Positions 54,236 through 64,000 of a stretch of DNA of 64,000 bases are shown piece by piece. The notes under the pieces were generated by a model, which was not told the DNA's origin, searched no databases, and saw only the letters and a list, made by a program, of their open reading frames with translations. Source of the DNA: Chara braunii (lineage: Eukaryota; Streptophyta; Charophyceae; Charales; Characeae); contig BFEA01000174.1 of assembly GCA_003427395.1 (NCBI GenBank), forward strand, positions 2,414,815 to 2,478,814, given 5' to 3'. The stretch's first letter is position 1. Each line of letters opens with the position of its first letter. Made by a program: the position numbers and the translations under genes.

Positions 54236-54750
54236 CGGGATACACAACTTGTGGAATGATCTGGGTATAGTTGGGGATGGTTGGGGTAATAGTGGAGGTG
54301 GATACGAGCGGTTTTGATTGGGGGGGACGATTGATGATTGTGTGACGGCAGGGGTTGTCATCTTGGCGAGGGGGGAGGGGGAGCGACTATGGTGGAGGTA
54401 GTGGTGGATGAGGGTGGGGGTGTACAGGTGGATGGTGTTGGTGTGGAGGTTGAAGCGGAGGCTTGCCCGGAGGAGGGGGTGGGTTGGGGTGTGGAGGAGG
54501 GGGGTGTGGTCGTGGTGACGATCGTGATGGCGGGGGAGTTTCCCTCGAGCGCGGTGACACGATCGGAGATGGCGGCCATGGTGGTGTTGATGGTGGCGAG
54601 GGAGGATTTGAGGGCGGTCAACATTTGGAGGATAGTTGCGAGTTCCGTGGTGGTGGTGGTCGAAGTTGCCTGATCGCCTGCGAGTTCGCGGGCAATGCTG
54701 TTGACGGAGTCGGAACGAAGATCATACATGTTGATGGAAGATTGGGCCAT
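54236..54750 (-). pseudogene. gag N-terminal fragment, Ser/Thr/Pro-rich
   Basis: From ATG 54750 the minus strand reads MAQSSINMYDLRSDSVNSIA, then a helical segment (LQMLTALKSSLATINTTMAA) and a long Thr/Pro/Ser-rich linker; a frameshift near 54360 leads to MTTPAVTQSSIVPPNQNRS. The organisation resembles the start of a plant Ty3 gag (short helical region then proline-rich linker), but no capsid survives because copy B begins at 54235. Assignment to gag is by layout and is tentative. Confidence 0.5.
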
Positions 54751-54799
54751 GGTGGGGGAAGAGGGGGTGGATGACGTGGCCGAAGCCGAAGTGGAGGCG

Positions 54800-54865
54800 G
54801 TAGCAGCAAATGTGATAGCGGCAGCAGTGGCGGTGGCAGCGGCAGCGGCGGCGGCGGCGCGATGG
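54800..54865. repeat. GGC-type microsatellite
   Basis: Degenerate ggcagcggcggc units upstream (in reading direction) of the minus-strand gag fragment. Confidence 0.8.
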
Positions 54866-54939
54866 GGGGGACAATTCCTATTTACAAGAATAGAGCGTCA
54901 TCAAGTGATTTAGCAATGAAGATAGCAGAGAATCGCAGA

Positions 54940-55480
54940 GCAAGAATTAATTTTGAATAAATTAATTTTGAATAAATTAATTTGAATTTATTCAAAATTA
55001 ATTTGAAACTGCATTTTTCAAGAAAATACGAAAGCGATTTTTCAGGAATTTCCAAATGAAGAAAAAAAATAAGAATAATTTATTTCGAGAAAAATAAATT
55101 TTGACGAAATTTATTCGGATTTGCGTTCGGGGTAAAATTGTATAATTTCGAGAAGGGGTGATTAATTCCGAGTAAAAAAGATTAATTCGGTCGTGAATTA
55201 ATCGAGTTTAGTCGAAATTAATTAACGAGTTCAAAGAAAAAAAAAGGACGTACTTCTGAAAAGAGAATTTCGAAAAGCAATTGCGAAAAAGAATTTTTTG
55301 AATTTCAACAAAAATTGCAAACAGGAATATGTGAATTAAAGTATATGAGGAAATTTAATTAATTAAAATTATTTTTGAATTTCGAAAAGGAAATATCGAA
55401 AATTAATTCTAATTTCTAAAGTATTTCCAAAAGTATTAAAAGTAGTCTCGAAAAAGAGAAGAAAAGAAAAGCAATGTTGA
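54940..55480. other. AT-rich island with a 20-bp perfect inverted repeat
   Basis: About 540 bp rich in AATTAATT and gaaaa words. Three direct units of attaattttgaataa-type sequence begin at 54946. A perfect 20-bp inverted repeat lies at 54959-54978/54985-55004 with a 6-base spacer. No ORF. It separates the gag remnant from element B. Confidence 0.75.
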
Positions 55481-55489
55481 GAAATAATT

Positions 55490-56438
55490 CATTAATTCGA
55501 ACGAAAAGAACTTACTGCGAGGCCACTGCCTTCAAGAGCCCCATAAGGCCCCTATTTTGCAGCCCGTCGGCCGCCCTAAGTGAAGGCAGGCTCGACGAGG
55601 CCCTCAGGGCCCTTTTCTGGCCACCACGCAACTCAAGGAAATTCAGGCAGTTGCGCAGCGCCAGTTGGTTGAATGAACCTAGGCCCTAGGCCGCCTATGT
55701 GAATGTACGTGAAGGAGGCCCTGGGCTGGATACGGGTACCGGGCCAAACACAGGCCGAAAGCATTTGGGCACATGCAACCACTTCAGGCCCAAGGCCTGC
55801 TTTCCTCGTGACTGGGCCTCTGGCTACCGGGGCCTACTGAAAGCTTCCTGGATTGGACGCGGGCAGGCCACTTCGATGTAGGGAAGGGCCTGCCTCCTCA
55901 TTCGGCATTCGGGTGCTGGCTGCATGCTGCGCAAGCGCTGCTGCTGCGCTATTTGCTGGCTAGCGCCTACGCTCTCACGGGCGAGCAGGGAAGGAGCACG
56001 CAGCCATAGCCGAGCTGCGCTGCTGTATGCTGGGTGAAGCGCAGAGGGTGGTCCTTGGGTGCTAGTGGCATCTGTGAGTTGGGGAATGAGGTTGTGAGTG
56101 TAGTGCGAGACATACCTGGTGCTGAAGCGTGCGACATTGGTCGCCATATGCTCGTACTTCGGGAACGCTGTTGATGTCATCTTTCTGCTTCGTAGTATAG
56201 CCTAAATAGGATCTGCCACATGTAGTCTGGGCGCCGAGCGCCAATAGGATATCAACGCCGGTTCTTCGTTGATGATGATGGGACTACTTCAGCATTGTAA
56301 ATTATGAACTCGTGGTGTGTTCTTATTTGGTGTATCTCGTGATGCAATTCTGCTGTTGGTTCGAGGTCAAGACTATCTGGACTCATATGTATGATGCTGT
56401 TTGATTGCTGGAGTTCGCTATTACTCATCTTCCTTGCA
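55490..56438 (+). repeat. probable 5' LTR of element B (5' edge unknown)
   Basis: Inferred only because a primer site starts at 56442 and the sequence ends ...CTTCCTTGCA before it. The start cannot be set: no second full copy is in the window, and the short 3' remnant (63384-63431) was not found here. Confidence 0.4.
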
Positions 56439-56441
56439 ATT

Positions 56442-56452
56442 TGGTATCAGAG
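56442..56452 (+). other. primer-binding site, tRNA-iMet type, element B
   Basis: TGGTATCAGAG follows the probable LTR end after 3 bases. It is a better match to the canonical initiator-Met site than that of element A. Confidence 0.8.
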
Positions 56453-57706
56453 TTATGGTTCGATTGTGCTCATCTGGCGCTTGTCTTCTGCCTTATGCGG
56501 TACGTACATGCGGTCTGCTGGGCGAGTTTGGCCGTAAGTGGTGTGTAGTGAGGAGGGTGGAGACGAGTGTGTGGCGACCCAGGGGGTGAGGGGAATTGCC
56601 AGGAAGGCTACGTGAGGTGAATGTGGTCTGGACAGTGTGATGAGAACTATCTAATGTGCGATTGATGCTGAGGTGGAATGGTGAATAATGCTGGTTGTGC
56701 CGATGCAGTGACTNGTCNTCGCAATCGNCATTTGGTCATCTGGTGAGATTATCTCTGTGGTTGGGGGCAGCTAAATGAGGTACGTTGCTCTTAACNTTAT
56801 CTTCCCTCTCCAACACTTCTTACCGTGAGGTTGTGTGTTCCTTTTTGAGAGTCCTCTCATCGTGAGGTGTCGAGTGCGCTCAACCTTGAGAGTCGGCAAT
56901 GTTCTTGTGGAGCATCTGGGTGGAGATGGGTGAAGCTTTCTGAAGGGCCCTGGACGAAGCACTGGGTCACGGTCACCATGCCAACCCACAGGGAGTAGAG
57001 CACGCATGCCTAAGCTGCTTGTCCTTTGTTCGGCTTGCTGCGCTGTTAGATGGGTACTACTGGGCAGGCCAGCCCTACAGGAAAGACGAGCACCCGACGT
57101 CTATAAATAAACACGGGAAGGGGAACCATTGACTGTGATCGTCGTCCGGCTGCGACGTAAAATAATTCCTGGAGTCACTTGGGGCGGACGTTGGGTTGCC
57201 CCTGCATCAGTCAATGGTTGGAAGGCTCGCGGCACGCCGAGGATAAATATACGTGCAAGGCTGGCCGTCTCAGTGGATGCTTGGGGCACAGGGGTGGGCC
57301 GGATACACACCTTTAGACATGCGTTGCCCTCCAGATTACTCAGGGACGCTGACGTCAAGAGACACTCAGGGGAATTAAGGGAAGGGTGGATTCCAGGTGA
57401 CAAGTTCGAGAAAATTCCATGCTGTCCTTTACACACAAGTCATTCTATTTTTATGTTTTGATTAGTTAGATGGACTGCCATTGACATCTGACAGACAGCA
57501 GTAGTTAGAACTGTTGATTGTTCCTGATGTTTCTGTTCGTGAACTAGTCATACTAAAAATAGTTTCAGTTGTAGGAATCTGACTTACCTGTTGACCTCAA
57601 CTGATATCTACTCCAAAGTAGCCACCAACTAGTTAGTGGTCCGTGCACTATGCTGTGGTAGACATCTTGAATGTTCTAGTGTAGACAGTGCACAACGCTG
57701 TAGCCT
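56453..57706 (+). other. leader of element B
   Basis: No gene is supported. Isolated N bases occur at about 56714-56796. The opposed ORFs at 57101-57436 and 57129-57461 read the same DNA in opposite directions with no domain. Confidence 0.55.
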
Positions 57707-59666
57707 ATGAGCGACGAGGAGAACACCGGAGAGGACGACCGCAGGACTTTGCGATCAACTAGGGGCCCGGTAGCCCACATGTCTTTAGGACCGGAGGGTG
57801 ATAGACATTTGTTTCGCCAGCAGAGGGAGGTACAGCAGGCACAGAGGAGGGCTAGAGCAGCCGAGGCCAGCCAGACTTTAATTAGTGAGGCCGGTGCTAC
57901 AGCAGCCATGGCTACTACAGCTATGTCCACTTCTGCGTCGGGTCAACGGTCGCGCAGACCGTGAGTCAGTCCACTGGCTTAATGGCAAGCCAGGCAGCGA
58001 TGTTGACTCCAGAGGATGTCGCCATCCAGCAGGCAGCCCTGCAGGAGGCACAACTACAGCGGGCATTAGGGGAGATAAAAGCGGAAAAAGAAAAGATGAT
58101 CAGGAGAAGAGCCAGGATGCAGCGAAGAGAGACAGATATAGAGGAGTTAGAGATGATGGACCTGACCAATATGCATGATGATGTGAGGGTAGTTAGGAGG
58201 GCCCTGCTAGGCGTTATAGAAATGCAGGAGCATCAAACTACCATCCTCCATGACATTCAACAGAGCCTAGCCGTTTTGGCAGGCCGTGCTCAGGCAGCAC
58301 CATCACCAGCAGGGCCTGGTGCCTGGCCCGTGCCATATCCTCCCTTCTCTGTCCCACCGGTGACTGGGGTATCCCCATATGTAGCCCCGTCAACGGTTGC
58401 TATCGTTTCCCTGGGCATGCCGCTGTCAGGAGGGGTAACAACCGGGAGTAGTTTACAGGTTCCTGTACAGACAGTGTTTACTTCAAGTCCGTCACAGGTT
58501 GCAGTCACTACGCAGCCTGCCGTCTCGCAGTCAGTGCAGCCTCAGGGCACACAACCCCAGCAGCTAGCACAACAACCTGTTTCATCGGGTCCACAACCTG
58601 GAATGATGCAGGGACCAGGACAGATACAGTGGGTTCCGAAGACGGCCATCGCCGCTCCCAAACCTTTTACAGGGGACAAGAGAGGCGAGGACCTCGACAC
58701 ATGGTTGAGGGCAGTGCCGGTCTACATCAGGTGCAAACTCACCTTGCAGCACGAAGAAGTGCTTGTGGCTGCCTCCTACCTCGAGGGTAGTGCAGCGAGA
58801 TGGTTGAGTGGTCTAGTGCAACTTCAGGGATATGGTCACCACTTCCGCGCTTGGGCGGCCTCCCAGAAATTGGAGGACTTCCTAAAGATGGTGGAAGAAA
58901 GGTGGCATGATCCTCAGGAGGCTCAAAGGGCCACTGACGCGATCCTGACACTGCACACGTGGCAGTTTAAGTCAGTAAGGGAAGCCACCGATGCTGTTGA
59001 GCGTTTGATCTGTGTCCCTGGGGTACGTTATGATCCTCATGTCCTTTTGACTTCGTACCTGAGATGTTTTTCACAGTCTCTCAAGAACCAGTTGGCAAAA
59101 GAGGCAAACATCAATATGCACAACTTCCCTTCGTTTAGCAAGGTGGCCCTAGACCTGGAAGCAAAGATAGGGCATGGACAGGCACCCACTACGGAAGGGA
59201 GAAAGAAGACACTGCCTCCCAACTGGAAGGCGAAGGGTCGCTTAATGTTTGTCGACAACGATGGTTCAACCATCGAGTTGGACGGCAACCTCCAGGAGGG
59301 AGTAACTTCAGAGGCAGGCAGTTTAGACGCTTCAGAGGGTGGAGTGGTCGCTGCCGTAGCACAAAAAGGTAAGGCGACCGGTAGACGCCGCGGAGGATCC
59401 CGGTCTAGGAGTCAAGTTGACCCCAATGCTCCTCCATGGGAGAAAGCGGGTCTCACAGAGGACGTGTAGAGAGACCGTTACTCTCGGCAGGCCTGTATTC
59501 GCTGTGGCCAATATGGCCATAGCCAATTCAAGTGCCGCAACAAGAAGGTGATAGAAAAGATCCCGCCGAAGATGGGGCAAGTGCTGGGATCCTCTCATCC
59601 CGTTGGCAGCAACATAGCCAGTACTTCAGGCAGTGCTCCTGGAAACACGTCGGGCCAGTGGGGATT
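57707..59666 (+). pseudogene. gag of element B
   Basis: ATG 57707 opens an acidic start (MSDEENTGEDDRR). A frameshift near 57930 moves to the main ORF, open to 59469. It has a coiled coil (about 58020-58270), a Pro/Gln/Val-rich linker and a Retrotrans_gag capsid: AAPKPFTGDKRGEDLDTWLR, then VAASYLEGSAARWL and FLKMVEERWHDPQEAQRA. A TAG (59467-59469) stands where a Trp is likely. The same frame continues through the zinc knuckle CIRCGQYGHSQFKC (59488-59529) to a second TAG at 59667. Confidence 0.85.
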
Positions 59667-60212
59667 GTAGTTGTCCCTGCTAGGGTCGAGGTTGTGGAGA
59701 CACCCTCACCATCTCGAGAGATGGCCCAAGCTACTGACTCCAATGTCGTCCCGCAAACAAATTCAGACCCATCGAGCCTCTGTTCGATGAATGTGTTCGA
59801 GTCCTTGGAGGAGCTAGAGGTGGAGTGGTCTAGATTAGACCCGCTAGCTTCTTGGACGGCCTAAGTCAAAGCTCCTAAGGGTGAGATGTTCGTCAGCGAG
59901 GTTGTTATTGGCAGCCGTAAGGCCGAGGCCTATTATGACACTTGCTCGACGCGGAACTTTATTAGTCGCGCGTGCGTTGAGAGACTGCGCTTACAGGGGC
60001 GAGTGCAGCGCCTGAGTCGACCTGTGGAGTCGACCTGTGCCAACAAACAGCGTATGGTAGTTAACGANTACCTCCAGGATGTAGAGTGTTGTTTCCCGTA
60101 CGCGGGAGGGGACTTGAGACATCGTGTCTCGTTCCTAGTGAGCGATGAACTCCCCATGGACATGTTGTTAGGTATGTACTACCTCTCTGTGGCACAGCCC
60201 CAGTTTGACTGA
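59640..60212 (+). pseudogene. protease of element B
   Basis: The pol frame (-1 relative to gag) has an acidic linker and a TAA at 59862-59864. The active-site segment is AYYDTCSTRNFISRACVERL (59928-59985): D-T-C-S, where D-T/S-G-S/A is standard, so Gly is Cys. MDMLLGMYYLS near 60155 corresponds to the ILGMDWL motif with Asp replaced by Tyr. A TGA at 60210-60212 (expected Trp) separates it from RT in the same frame. One N lies at 60068. Confidence 0.75.
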
Positions 60213-63200
60213 GACCGAAAAGTGGTCAAACACACTTTGGCAGGTGCAGGGACCGCCAGATTACATAAGTTCAAAGCTAGTAGTCTGATCGAGTCCTATG
60301 GGTGCATGTGTGCCGCCGCGTTCTACAATTATTATAAGCAAAATCAGGAGGAGGGTATGTACTTAGTTTATGTCTCTGCTGCAGGCGAGCCGGTGAAAGT
60401 GTCGCCGGAGATAGACGGAGTAGTTGCTAAGTACCCTGATCTATTTGAAGAGCCGACAGGGGTTGTCGAGAGGGAGGTCGTCCACGCGATAGAGATTATC
60501 CCAGGATCTAGTATTCCGAAGGGTAAGATCTATCGGATGTCTCCAGGCGAGCTCGATGAGCTTCGCCGCCAACTCAAGGAACTCGTAGAGAAGGCCTGGA
60601 TCCGGCCGAGTGTCTCTCCTTATGGGTCCCCAGTTCTATTCGTGCCTAAGAACAAGGAGGGTACTCTTAGGATGTGCATTTACTATAGGGGCCTCAATGC
60701 CATCACTGTAAAGAACAGAGAGCCCCTACCGCGCATCGACGATCTGCTATATAGAGTGCAAGGGTGTCGATACTTCAGTAAGATAGATCTGAAGTCCGGG
60801 TACCATCAGATTGCAATTCGGCCCGAGGATCAACACAAAACCGTTTTTCAGACCAGGTACGGTCTGTACGAGTTTGTGGTGATGCCTTTTGGCCTTTGCA
60901 ATGCTCCTGGCACCTTTCAGCACGCTATGAATCGGATATTCCATGACTACTTGGATAAGTTTGTCATCGTGTACCTCGATGACATACTTATTTTTAGTAA
61001 GACTATCGAGGAACATGTTGCACACTTGGACAAAGTCCTCGGTCTCCTGCGACAGCACCAGTTCAAGATCAACGGTGAGAAGTGTGAGTTTGGCCGCACC
61101 CGTGTCTTGTACTTGGGTCATGAGATCTCCGTGGAAGGGTTGAAACCCGATGACGCGAAGGTGGCCAGCATTCGTGATTGGCCACGTCCTCAGTCTGTGA
61201 CTAAGATGAGATATTTCTTAGGGATGACAAGCTACTACAGAACTTTTGTAAAGAACTATAGCATAGTGGCCGCTCCTTTGACTGATCTGACCCGCCTTAA
61301 CACCCCGTGGGAGTGGACAGATGAGTGCGCGGCTGCTTTCAGACATCTGAAGCATGCGTTGACGCACTATGAAGTCTTGAAACTTCCCGATCCTGACAAG
61401 CCGTTCATAGTCACCACGGATGGCAGACAATATGGCATTGACGCCGTGCTCGCACAGCAGGAGGGGCCAAAGTTGAGGCCAGTAGAGTTCATGTCCAAGA
61501 AAATGTCGTCCCAGAAGTTGGCTAAGTCCACTTATGAGAAGGAACTCTATGCGGTGTACAAGGCTCTCACCCATTGGAGACACTATCTCCTTGGGCGGTT
61601 CTTCATCCTCAGGACTAATCATCAGACCCTGAGATGGATGAGAACCCAACCGGTACTCTCTGACGCTCTCGAGCGTTGGATCGAAGTCATTGAGCAATAT
61701 GACTTTGACCCTCAGTATCTCAAAGGGGAGTACAACAAGGTTGCTGATGCCTTGTCGCGCAGACCGGACTTCTCAGGTGCGCTGATTACTGAGTTCGATC
61801 TGACGGACAATGTTACTCAGTCTTTGGTGGAAGCCTATCGCGAGGACCAGTTTATGTCTGAGATCATACGCACACTTGAGGCAAAGGATAAGAAGACCTC
61901 CGCCGAGTTTGAGTTGGTCAATGGATTGCTGTTCCTAGAGAAGGCAGGGAATAAACGCTTGTGTGTTCCAAATAGCGAGTCTTTGCGTAGTTTGTTTTTA
62001 GGCGAGTGTCATGATGCCACCGGCCATTTTGGGTATAAGAAGACTGCAACCAACTTGATGCGAGATGCACAGCTGTACGTGGAGACTTGTCAAGTTTGCC
62101 AACGGGACAAGCCACGTACTCAGGCTCCTCTTGGGCTTTTGAAGCCCCTCCTGATTCCGGAACGGCCTGGTGAGAGTCTGTCCATGGATTTCATGGATAC
62201 TCTGATCACCAGCAAGAGTGGAATGCGTCACATTTTCGTCATCGTGGATAGATTTAGTAAGTATGCTAGGTTAGTAGCCATGCCAGAAACAGCAAAGACG
62301 GAGTACATGATTAAAATGTTTAAAGAGAACTGGGTCAGGGCCTTTGGTCTACCAAAGTCCATTGTTAGTGACAGGGATGTCAGGTTTACCAGCGAGTTGT
62401 GGAAGGCCGCGGCTGCAGAGCAGGGCACTCAGTTGCAAATGACTTCTGGGAATCACCCAGAGGCCAACGGCCAGGCTGAGCAACTGAACCGCGCTGAGCA
62501 ACACCTGTTGAGGCATTACATCAAGCCCAACCAGGTGGACTGGGATGAGAAGCTTGCTCTCATCGCCAGTAGGTACAACAATGCGATACACAACGCCACT
62601 GGGGTGAGCCCAAATAGTCTGCTATTGACTTTCAAGCCTAGACTACCGTTGGATTTCCTTCTTCCTGAGAATGCAGTCAACTACTGCACCCGGTACATTA
62701 GAGTTTGCTAACCACTGTGAACAGAAGATGCAGCAGGCGGTAGAACAGATGCAGAAGGCACAGGCCGCGATGATAGAGTCCGAAAACAGACACCGCCGGC
62801 CTTCTACATTTCAGGTTGGGGATAGAGTCTGGGTTAAGTCTTCAGAACTGGGACAGGAGTACGGGATATCCCGCAAACTCATGCCTTAGTACTTTGGACC
62901 TTGGGAAGTCTTGGACATCGTCGGGACAGATCCGAATGGTCCATCATATGTTATCCGGATTCCTGGTCATCTCCGTACTTACCCTGTTTTTCACGCTTCC
63001 AAGCTGGCACCTTTCAAAGAGACTGACCAATTTCCATCTCGTCGCTCGATGCTGCCCCCAACCATGGATGGAGAGGTGGACATCGATGATATTGTGGATC
63101 ATAGAGAGCTGTTGGTATCAAGACCAGCAGGCAGGGGACGTCCTCCAAAACCGAAGCTGCAGTACCGCGTTCGGTTCCGACATCACACTGATCCAAAGGA

Positions 63201-63363
63201 GGACCGCTGGTTCACCAGGGAAGAGCTCATGCAGACCGCTCCTCAGGTTGTAACTCAATATGAGAGATCTTTGCAGAAAGGAAAGCGCCCTTTGAAAACG
63301 GGTGCCAACTGGAGAGGGCGCCAACAGTCAGAAACCGAAGAGCAGGAAATAAAAATAAAATAA
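60213..63363 (+). pseudogene. pol of element B: RT, RNase H, integrase, chromodomain
   Basis: ORF 60222-62711 is open for 829 codons. RT has FSKIDLKSGYHQI (motif A), MPFGLCNAPGTFQ (B) and VIVYLDDILIF (C), all intact. RNase H starts TTDGRQYGIDAVLAQ and keeps the Glu of YEKELYAV, but the third acidic site reads LRTNHQTLRW, Asn for the usual Asp of TDH. In the integrase HHCC region about 10 residues are lost between NLMRDAQL and CQVCQRD. The core has DFMD, SDRDVRF and HPEANGQAEQLN. A frameshift at about 62675 and a TAG at 62887-62889 precede the C-terminal QVGDRVWV module, HASKLAP and chromodomain (VDIDDIVDHRE ... RVRFRHHTDPKEDRWF). Confidence 0.9.
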
Positions 63364-63383
63364 AAAAATAGCAGGCTGGCGGG

Positions 63384-63431
63384 TGGTACCCCGCGAACCA
63401 GGGATTGAGCCCTGGCCGAGTCCGTAACAAC
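63384..63431 (+). repeat. possible truncated 3' LTR of element B
   Basis: TGGTACCCCGCGAACC follows a ggctggcggg stretch, as TG after a purine-rich tract. It contains the inverted repeat CCAGGG/CCCTGG. It ends abruptly at the element C junction. Confidence 0.35.
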
Positions 63432-64000
63432 GGCCCTCTGTAAGCAGGCAACAGTTTCTGTGAGATGTTCTCCTCAGGAACAAACTCTTTTGACTTCACC
63501 CAGACTAAGTCGCCTATTTGGAACTGTGATGGCGACAATGCTTATTGGCTTGCTCTATCATTCTATGTTGGGCCTTCCTGAGGTTCTCTACAACAGTAGC
63601 AATCTCTTACTCATGATGTATTGCGAACTCCATGTTCCGGGCGGTAGCCTCTGAATCTGGTCCCGGTTGAGTCCCTCAAACGGTCTACGTGGTCTGCAAT
63701 TCGTTGGGAGTGCGACAAGTAGTTTAGTGCACGCTATTGTTGTATGCACTGGCTACCTTTGGGAGCATCTCATCCCAATTGACTTGATCTGGCCTAATGT
63801 ACATTCTCATAACTTGTTGCAGGATCTTGTTCATCTGTTCAGTCTGACCGTTAGTTTCAGAATGACGACCAGATGACATCAATAATCTAGAGCAATAGAC
63901 TCTCATCAACTTCTGCCAGTTCTGACTAGTGAACCGGGTATCTTTATCGCTACCTATAGACAGCGATAACCTGTGATCACTGACCCAATGGTCGAACAAC
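63432..64000 (-). pseudogene. integrase fragment of element C, runs off the window
   Basis: On the minus strand, entering from the right edge, are HWVSDHRLSLSIGSDKDTRF, SSGRHSETNGQTEQMNKILQ (core Asp and Glu) and IRPDQVNWDEMLPKVASAYN. After a disrupted stretch the QIGDLVWVKSKEFVPEENIS module and KLLPAYRGP follow, where it stops at 63432. It is very close to element A integrase (22500-23090). The rest of pol lies beyond 64000. Confidence 0.85.

Larger units (their letters stand above)
56442..63431 (+). mobile_element. Ty3/gypsy chromovirus element B
   Basis: Primer site, gag, protease, RT, RNase H, integrase and chromodomain are all present in order, making this the most complete polymerase in the window. 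At least five stops and two or three frameshifts break it. The 3' LTR is cut after about 48 bp by the minus-strand element C. It is a different family branch from element A: gag and LTRs do not match, while pol is similar. Confidence 0.85.

Noticed and set aside
57101-57461. Two antiparallel ORFs of 110-111 codons in the element B leader
   Set aside because: They overlap almost completely on opposite strands, lack domains and sit between primer site and gag.
59532-59666. Programmed -1 frameshift between gag and pol of element B
   Set aside because: The register fits, but I found no X-XXY-YYZ slippery site in the overlap, and the copy has other indels; an indel is equally likely.

Overview
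The window looks like nuclear DNA from a large, repeat-choked streptophyte genome. The gag ORF opening MVNTRSGKS, the chromodomain Ty3 polymerases and the initiator-Met and Asp primer sites fit a charophyte alga such as Chara; naming Chara is inference from recalled sequence style. I see no bacterial operon, rRNA, tRNA or CRISPR array, and no certain host gene. Almost everything recognisable is retroelement, mostly decayed and nested.

Layout. 1-10198: tandem and microsatellite repeats, a minus-strand Ty3-type gag pseudogene (3650-4666) between two LTR-like direct repeats (1577-2484, 7266-7842), and a minus-strand LINE endonuclease fragment (about 8650-9239). 10199-24416: Ty3 element A with two similar LTRs, a coiled-coil gag, zinc knuckle, protease, RT, integrase and chromodomain. 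Its gag is split by repeat R (13289-13622) and a 6.6 kb non-autonomous element (copy A, 13623-20235). The right LTR is followed by a second primer-binding site and leader, so a tandem second copy once followed. 24544-28588: simple repeats and a 186-bp tandem array. 28592-39512: element D, with a perfect tRNA-Asp primer site, then about 7 kb of tightly packed, mostly paralogous ORFs ahead of gag, protease and a truncated RT. 39507-40455: minus-strand gag remnant carrying another R copy. 41000-48500: few ORFs; an orphan 217-codon ORF at 47371-48024. 48514-54235: copy B of the non-autonomous element, inserted in a minus-strand gag (54236-54750). 55500-63431: chromodomain Ty3 element B with gag, protease, RT, RNase H and integrase, broken by several stops. 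63432-64000: minus-strand integrase of a third element, cut at the window edge.

Two things stand out. Element D carries an operon-like string of ORFs joined by ATGA overlaps or 4-nt gaps. At least four and probably five encode diverged copies of one unrecognised protein of about 230-280 residues, upstream of gag. The paired non-autonomous elements carry arrays of hairpins whose loops are shared within each copy while the stems differ and stay paired, including compensatory changes between copies. Both are seen directly in the sequence; their functions are unknown.
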